From Actinomycetes bacterium (GTDB lineage Bacteria > Actinomycetota > Acidimicrobiia > Acidimicrobiales > Bog-793), in assembly GCA_021823365.1 (NCBI GenBank), contig JAKAOD010000075.1:1-10011 (forward strand): DNA of 10,011 bases, in the 5' to 3' direction. The notes below the pieces were generated by a model that ran no database searches, was not told the origin of the DNA, and saw only the letters and a program-made list of their open reading frames with translations. Position numbers and translations under genes: made by a program. This document shows, piece after piece, positions 6,664 through 10,011 of the stretch (positions are counted from its first letter, which is position 1; each line of letters opens with the position of its first letter).

Positions 6664-7500
6664 ATGGACGGTCGCGGTGGAGCGGAGGTGTGGCTGCTCG
6701 ATCTCGACGGGGTGGTCTGGACGGGCGACCGTCCGATCCCCGGCGCCGCAGCGGCACTCCGTCGGCTGGCGGAGAGCGGCCGGCGCCTCACCTACTTCAC
6801 GAACAACTCCCACCCGCGCCGCGCCGACCACCTCGCCAAGCTGGCCCGGCACGGCCTCGAGGCGGGCGCCGACGACCTGTTCACCTCGGCCGAGGCGGCG
6901 GCTCGGCTGTGTCGGGCGGGCGAGCGCGCGCTCGTGCTCGGCGGCCCCGGCATCCACGAGGCACTTCAGGCCCGGGGCGTGGAGGCGGTCGAGCTGGCGT
7001 CGCGCGCCGCGAGGTCGGTCGACGTGGTCGTCGTCGGCCTCGACCTCGGCCTCGACTACTGGCGCCTCACGGCCGCGATGCGCGCCGTGCGCGCCGGCGC
7101 GCGCCTCGTCGCGACGAACGACGACGCCACCTTCCCCGTGAGCGACGGGCTGAGGCCAGGAGCCGGGAGCGTGCTTGCCGCCGTGCTCGCCGCGACCGGG
7201 GCCCAGGCGGTCGTCGCCGGCAAGCCGAACGAGCCGGCGGCGTCGCTCGTGACCGAGCGGCTCGGCCGGGTCGAGGTCGTCGTCGGCGACCGGCCCTCGA
7301 CCGACGGCGCCCTCGCCCGGCGGCTCGGCGCTCCGTTCGCCCTCGTCCTCTCCGGCGTCACTCCATCCGGCATCGGAACGATCGATCCAGCCCCGGACCT
7401 CGTCGCGGCCGACCTGGCCGAGCTCGTGCGCGACGTGCTCTCCGGTGAGGGCCTCGACGGCGGCCGGCTCGGCGACGGCGCCGGTGCTCCGGCGCGCTAG
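6664..7500 (+). CDS. HAD superfamily subfamily IIA phosphatase (NagD/PGP-like)
   Basis: This is a soluble haloacid-dehalogenase-type phosphatase of 278 residues. All four HAD motifs are visible: motif I DLDGVVW (13-19, Asp13 nucleophile and Asp15 acid/base), motif II FTNNS (45-49), motif III with Lys187 in GKPNEP (186-191), and motif IV GDRPSTDG (208-215). The C2-type cap region between motifs II and III includes TNDDATFP (151-158) and PGAGSVLAAV (165-174), as in NagD and p-nitrophenylphosphatase relatives. Related actinobacterial proteins at this locus include a glycerol-3-phosphate phosphatase (Rv1692 of M. tuberculosis, next to tlyA-ppnK-recN), but the substrate here is not fixed by sequence. 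Start: ATG at 6664 with GAGG five bases upstream; GTG at 6658 with AGGA (6647-6650) seven bases upstream would add two residues and is equally plausible. It heads the rightward run ending in recN. Confidence 0.93.
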   Translation: MDGRGGAEVWLLDLDGVVWTGDRPIPGAAAALRRLAESGRRLTYFTNNSHPRRADHLAKLARHGLEAGADDLFTSAEAAARLCRAGERALVLGGPGIHEALQARGVEAVELASRAARSVDVVVVGLDLGLDYWRLTAAMRAVRAGARLVATNDDATFPVSDGLRPGAGSVLAAVLAATGAQAVVAGKPNEPAASLVTERLGRVEVVVGDRPSTDGALARRLGAPFALVLSGVTPSGIGTIDPAPDLVAADLAELVRDVLSGEGLDGGRLGDGAGAPAR

Positions 7501-7519
7501 CTATTGCAAGCGCGGCTGG

Positions 7520-7525
7520 TAGGGT
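7520..7525 (+). promoter_or_regulatory. TAGGGT: possible -10 box or ribosome site before the Lys/Ala-tailed gene
   Basis: The 31-base gap after the HAD gene contains TAGGGT at 7520-7525. Its AGGG (7521-7524) is seven bases before the ATG at 7532 and can serve as a weak Shine-Dalgarno sequence. The same hexamer fits the TANNNT -10 consensus and lies six bases before the ATG, the spacing expected of a leaderless actinobacterial transcript. The two readings are alternatives. No -35 at the usual distance was recognised. The palindrome TACCGGTA (7525-7532) overlaps the start. Confidence 0.3.
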
Positions 7526-7531
7526 ACCGGT

Positions 7532-8308
7532 ATGGCACGCCAGGAGCGACCGGAACAGGGATCGCCCGACACCGCGGCCGACCGACTTGCAGCAGCGCTT
7601 CGCCGCGGGGTCGAGCTCGGCTCGAGTCTCGCCCGCCAAGGGCGCGCCGAGGTCGAGGAGGTGGCGCACAGCCTGCTCGGCGACTCGCCGGGCCGGGAGC
7701 GGATCGAGGACCTGCTCGAGGAGGTCGCGGCGCGCTCGCGCCGCCGTGCAGAGCAGGTCGGCGAGGCGGTGCGCGCCGAGATCCGCCGCGAGCTCGCGGC
7801 GCGAGCCGCGCGCCGCCGCAGGGAGCTCCTGCGCTCGCTCGCCCGGAGGGGCCGCGACGACCTCGCCGACGTCGTCGACGGCGTCGGCTCGCTGGTCACC
7901 GACGTGCTCGGCGAGATCAAGTCGGCGCTCGCCCCGCCGCCGGGAGCGGGACCTGCTCGCGCTCGACCGTCGCCGTCCGCCGACGCCCCGCCGCCGGGCG
8001 TCCCGACGCCCGGCGTCCCGACTCCCGGCGTGCGGCGGGCGGGGAGCGACCGGTCGGCGACCCGGGCTGGCGAGGTCCCGGGCGGCGCGGGGGGGACCGA
8101 GGCCGCGGCGCCGAAGAAGGCTGCGGCGAAGAATGCGGCGCCCGCGAAGGCGGCTGCGGCGAAGAAGGCGGCGCCGGCGAAGAAGGCGGCGGCGAAGAAG
8201 GCGGCGCCGGCGAAGGCGGTTCCTGTGGAGACGGCCGTGGCCAGGAAGGCTACGGCCAGGAAGGCGGCCGCGGCTCCCCGTCGCGTCGGAGGGAACGGCG
8301 GGGCCTGA
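7532..8308 (+). CDS. Helical protein with Pro-rich linker and Lys/Ala-rich (histone H1-like) tail; phasin-like, function unknown
   Basis: I do not recognise a specific family. The 258-residue product has three parts. Residues about 14-134 are charged and predicted helical, possibly coiled-coil, rich in Arg, Glu, Ala and Leu (for example RIEDLLEEVAARSRRRAEQV, 57-76). Residues about 135-188 are a Pro/Gly/Ala linker with PGVPT repeated (155-168). Residues about 189-252 are a low-complexity tail built on AAPAKKAAAKKA. There is no signal peptide or membrane segment. Helical domain plus Lys/Ala tail recalls PhaF-type phasins (polyhydroxyalkanoate granule proteins that also bind DNA) and the HU/HupB and H1-like DNA-binding tails; both are inference from architecture and composition. 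Codon usage in the tail is almost only GCG/GCC and AAG, in keeping with tandem expansion, and frames on both strands are open here, but the ATG, the spacing and the sensible domain order support this frame. It lies between the HAD and nadK genes. Confidence 0.75.
   Translation: MARQERPEQGSPDTAADRLAAALRRGVELGSSLARQGRAEVEEVAHSLLGDSPGRERIEDLLEEVAARSRRRAEQVGEAVRAEIRRELAARAARRRRELLRSLARRGRDDLADVVDGVGSLVTDVLGEIKSALAPPPGAGPARARPSPSADAPPPGVPTPGVPTPGVRRAGSDRSATRAGEVPGGAGGTEAAAPKKAAAKNAAPAKAAAAKKAAPAKKAAAKKAAPAKAVPVETAVARKATARKAAAAPRRVGGNGGA
7994..8032 (+). repeat. 15-base tandem repeat encoding PGVPT units
   Basis: Two full copies and a partial third copy of a 15-base unit (7994-8008, 8009-8023, 8024-8032) encode PGVPT-PGVPT-PGV in the linker of the Lys/Ala-tailed protein. 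The copies differ at only a few bases (mostly third positions). This is a coding microsatellite-like repeat, likely variable in copy number between strains (inference). Confidence 0.7.
8101..8224 (+). repeat. Imperfect GCG/AAG tandem repeat encoding the Lys/Ala tail
   Basis: This stretch is made of recurring GCGAAGAAGGCGGC-type units encoding AKKAA/APAKKAA blocks (residues about 191-229). Units are imperfect and vary between AAKKAAPA and AAKKAAA spacing. The pattern is protein-driven low complexity within a coding frame, not a CRISPR or intergenic repeat. Such tracts are prone to slippage and to sequencing or assembly error. Confidence 0.75.
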
Positions 8309-8324
8309 CCGCTGACGGCATTGC

Positions 8325-8347
8325 CCTCGTGGGCTCCGCCCGCGAGG
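8325..8347 (+). promoter_or_regulatory. Hairpin covering the nadK ribosome-binding site
   Basis: CCTCGTGGGC (8325-8334) and GCCCGCGAGG (8338-8347) form a 10-bp stem (nine Watson-Crick pairs and one G-U) with a three-base TCC loop. It fills the 47-base gap before nadK. Its 3' arm includes most of GAGGA (8344-8348), the Shine-Dalgarno sequence seven bases before the nadK GTG. On the mRNA the structure would hide the ribosome site unless opened. A T-tract-free terminator or attenuator is the alternative. Confidence 0.45.
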
Positions 8348-8355
8348 ATGGCGTC

Positions 8356-9195
8356 GTGGCAGGCGTCGAGCCCAACAGGGTGGCCCTCGTCGTCAACCCG
8401 ACCCTCGCCGCGGCGAAGGAGCTCGCCGAGCACGCGCGCCGCTGGTGGCAGTCGAGGGGCTACGAGGTGCTCGTCGACGACGGCGACGGCCGGTCGGGGC
8501 TCCAGAGCGAGCCCCTGTCCTTCGCCGTCAGCCTCGGCGGCGACGGGACGATGCTGCGCACGGTCCAGCTCGTGCTCTCGAGCCGGACGCCCGTCCTCGG
8601 CGTCAACACGGGGAACCTCGGTTACCTCACGCAGGTCGAGCCGACCGGGATCGAGCGGGCCTTCGAGCGGCTCGTGTCGGGCCAGTTCGAGGTGGAGGAG
8701 CGCCTGACGCTCGACGTGACCCTCCAGGAGCCTGGGGGCGAGGCACGGCGCCACGTCGCCCTCAACGAGGTCGTCGTCGAGCGGAACGCGCCCGGGCGCA
8801 CGATCCGCGTGGCCGTCTCGATCGCCGGGCGGCCCTTCCTCACCTACGCCGCCGACGGGGTGATCGTCGCGACCCCGACCGGATCGACGGCCTACAACTT
8901 CTCGGCACGGGGGCCGATCATGTCGCCGCGCCTCGGGGCGATCGTGATCACCCCCATCTCGCCCCACATGCTCTTCGACCGCTCGCTCGTCCTCGACCCG
9001 TCCGAGACGGTCGCGATCGCGCTGGTCGACGGGCGCGTCGGCGTGCTCTCGGTCGACGGCTCGACCGTTGTGCCGCTCGCACCCGACGTGCCGGTCGAGG
9101 TCGCCGCCGGGCGGCGCGCGGCGCGGGTGGTCCGGCTCGGCGCGCAGGACTTCCACGCGGTCCTGCGGGGCAAGTTCGGCCTCTCCGACCGCTGA
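8356..9195 (+). CDS. nadK: NAD kinase (ATP/polyphosphate-dependent)
   Basis: This cytosolic enzyme phosphorylates NAD+ at the 2'-OH of the adenosine ribose to make NADP+. The 279-residue product shows the family landmarks: RVALVVNP (8-15), GGDGTMLR (61-68) with the catalytic Asp63, GVNTGNLGYL (82-91), EERLTLDV (114-121), ALNEVVVER (135-143), DGVIVATPTGSTAYNFSA (167-184) and PISPHMLFDRSLV. Length is normal. I chose GTG at 8356 because GAGGA (8344-8348) is seven bases upstream and the product begins just before the first conserved strand. GTG at 8329 would add nine residues but has no ribosome site. The frame stays open far upstream (to 7504), but that part overlaps the preceding gene and is not NAD-kinase-like. 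recN follows after 13 bases, the usual actinobacterial order. The hairpin at 8325-8347 may limit its translation. Confidence 0.96.
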   Translation: MAGVEPNRVALVVNPTLAAAKELAEHARRWWQSRGYEVLVDDGDGRSGLQSEPLSFAVSLGGDGTMLRTVQLVLSSRTPVLGVNTGNLGYLTQVEPTGIERAFERLVSGQFEVEERLTLDVTLQEPGGEARRHVALNEVVVERNAPGRTIRVAVSIAGRPFLTYAADGVIVATPTGSTAYNFSARGPIMSPRLGAIVITPISPHMLFDRSLVLDPSETVAIALVDGRVGVLSVDGSTVVPLAPDVPVEVAAGRRAARVVRLGAQDFHAVLRGKFGLSDR

Positions 9196-9208
9196 TCGGC
9201 CCGGCGGC

Positions 9209-10011
9209 TTGCTGCTCGAGCTGAGGGTCCGCGAGCTCGGCGTGATCGCCGACCTCGACGTCGTGCTCGCCCCGGGCATGAACGCGCTGACTGGCGAGAC
9301 CGGAGCGGGGAAGACGCTCGTCGTGGAGGCGCTCTCGCTCCTGCTCGGCGGGCGGGCGGAGCCTTCGGCCGTCCGGCACGGGGCGAGCGAGGCGGTCGTC
9401 GAGGGCAGGTTCGTGCTCGAGGGGACGGCGCCTTCGGACGCCGGATCGGACGAGGTCGTGCTGACGAGGATCGTTCCTGGCGACGGCCGGTCCCGCAGCC
9501 TCGTCGACGGCCGGATGGTGCCGGCCGCCCAGCTCGGCAACCTCGGCGGCGGGCTCGTCGACATCTACGGCCAGCGCGAGCACTACTCGCTCGTCCACCC
9601 CGCCGCGCAGCGCCAGGCGCTCGACCGCTTCGCCGGCGTCGACCTCGGCGAGGTCCAGGCGCTCGCCCGGCGGGCGGCCGAGCTGCGGCAGTCGATCGCC
9701 GCGCTCGGCGGGGACGAGCGGGCCCGAGCCCGGGAGCTCGACCTCCTGCGGTACGAGCTCGGCGAGATCGACGGCGCGCGCATCTCCTCGGCCGAAGAGG
9801 CCGACGCGCTCGCGGCCGAGGAGGAGCTCCTCGCACGCGCGGCCGCCCTCCGCGAGACGGCAGTCGCGGCGCGCCAGCGCCTCGGCGGCGGCGGCGCCGA
9901 GCGAGGCGACCAGGGCGTGCTCTCACTCGCGGGCGACGCGCTGGCCCTCCTCGAGCGCCACCGGGAGCTCGCCGCGCTCGCCGGCAGGCTGCAGGGCCTC
10001 GTCGCCGAGCT
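9209..10011 (+). CDS. recN: DNA repair protein RecN (SMC-like ATPase), 5' part; cut by window end
   Basis: RecN is an SMC-like ATPase that acts at DNA double-strand breaks. The visible 267 codons (family about 550-590) give the N-terminal ATPase lobe and the beginning of the coiled coil: LLELRVRELGVIADLDV (2-18), Walker A TGETGAGKT (28-36), LLGGRAE (45-51), VEGRF (64-68), RSLVDGRMVP (96-105), DIYGQREHYSL (118-128, Q-loop Gln122), ALDRFAG, then Arg/Glu/Leu/Ala-rich helix from about 150 to the edge. Start: TTG at 9209 gives MLLELRV, which aligns with the start of other RecN proteins. No ATG or GTG lies nearby upstream in frame, and the next GTG (9242) would remove the first beta strand. No good Shine-Dalgarno sequence precedes it, so it probably relies on coupling to nadK, which ends 13 bases upstream. 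Walker B and the C-terminal lobe lie beyond the window. Confidence 0.95.
   Translation, partial: MLLELRVRELGVIADLDVVLAPGMNALTGETGAGKTLVVEALSLLLGGRAEPSAVRHGASEAVVEGRFVLEGTAPSDAGSDEVVLTRIVPGDGRSRSLVDGRMVPAAQLGNLGGGLVDIYGQREHYSLVHPAAQRQALDRFAGVDLGEVQALARRAAELRQSIAALGGDERARARELDLLRYELGEIDGARISSAEEADALAAEEELLARAAALRETAVAARQRLGGGGAERGDQGVLSLAGDALALLERHRELAALAGRLQGLVAE

Noticed and set aside
8101..8224. Possible CRISPR or intergenic repeat array.
   Set aside because: Units are short, contiguous and in frame, with no spacers; they encode a Lys/Ala low-complexity tail.
7504..8355. Continuous open frame joining upstream sequence to nadK, suggesting a long N-terminal extension or fusion of NAD kinase.
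   Set aside because: The extension overlaps the Lys/Ala-tailed gene in another frame, has biased Gly/Arg-rich composition without any domain, and a good GTG start with GAGGA at seven bases explains a normal-length NadK.
7501..9564. 687-residue open frame on the minus strand across nadK and recN.
   Set aside because: It is antisense to well-recognised genes, has Arg/Pro/Ala/Gly-rich composition and no family motif; long antisense frames are expected at this GC content. Its FLAVAFLATAV/GAAFFAAAFFAGAAFF stretch is only the complement of the Lys/Ala repeat, not a membrane protein.
1..10011. Search for a defence system, biosynthetic cluster, prophage, insertion sequence, tRNA or riboswitch that could be a new system.
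   Set aside because: No transposase, integrase, nuclease, toxin-antitoxin pair, terminal repeats, cloverleaf or known riboswitch core was seen; gene content is core metabolism and repair.

Overview
The window is about 10 kb of very GC-rich bacterial chromosome (GC or C-G third positions dominate throughout). It looks like an actinobacterium. Two things point there: a KorA (gamma-alpha fusion)/KorB 2-oxoacid:ferredoxin oxidoreductase pair of the mycobacterial type, and the gene run HAD-IIA phosphatase - small variable gene - NAD kinase - RecN, which is a familiar actinobacterial neighbourhood. A deep-branching or uncultured group such as Acidimicrobiia is possible, but this is inference only. 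No mobile element, CRISPR array, rRNA or tRNA was seen. All genes are tightly packed and no gap exceeds about 130 bases.

Layout. (1) 1-1056, minus: the first 352 codons of pntA, the soluble NAD-binding subunit of proton-translocating NAD(P) transhydrogenase, running off the left edge. (2) 1185-2240, plus: fbaB, class I (DhnA-type) fructose-bisphosphate aldolase, divergent from pntA across a 128-base promoter region. (3) 2370-4292 and 4289-5329, plus: korA and korB, overlapping by four bases (ATGA). (4) 5405-6622, minus: a DUF1015-family protein of unknown function, convergent with korB; two GC hairpins lie between them. (5) 6664-7500, plus: a HAD subfamily IIA phosphatase, only 41 bases from the divergent DUF1015 start. 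(6) 7532-8308, plus: a helical protein with a Pro-rich linker and a Lys/Ala-rich, histone-H1-like tail. (7) 8356-9195, plus: nadK (GTG start). (8) 9209-10011, plus: recN (TTG start), cut by the right edge. Genes 5-8 probably form one transcription unit, perhaps with an internal promoter before gene 6.

Together the genes describe central carbon and redox metabolism (aldolase, 2-oxoglutarate oxidation to succinyl-CoA with ferredoxin, NADP+ synthesis, hydride transfer between NAD(H) and NADP(H)) followed by the start of a DNA-repair gene. This is mostly an ordinary core-genome region. The least conventional items are the Lys/Ala-tailed protein in the place where tlyA often sits, and a 10-bp hairpin whose 3' arm contains the nadK Shine-Dalgarno sequence. 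Three real genes (pntA, nadK, recN) use GTG or TTG starts, and pntA and recN are also truncated by the window ends, so an ATG-only gene search would miss or mis-start them.
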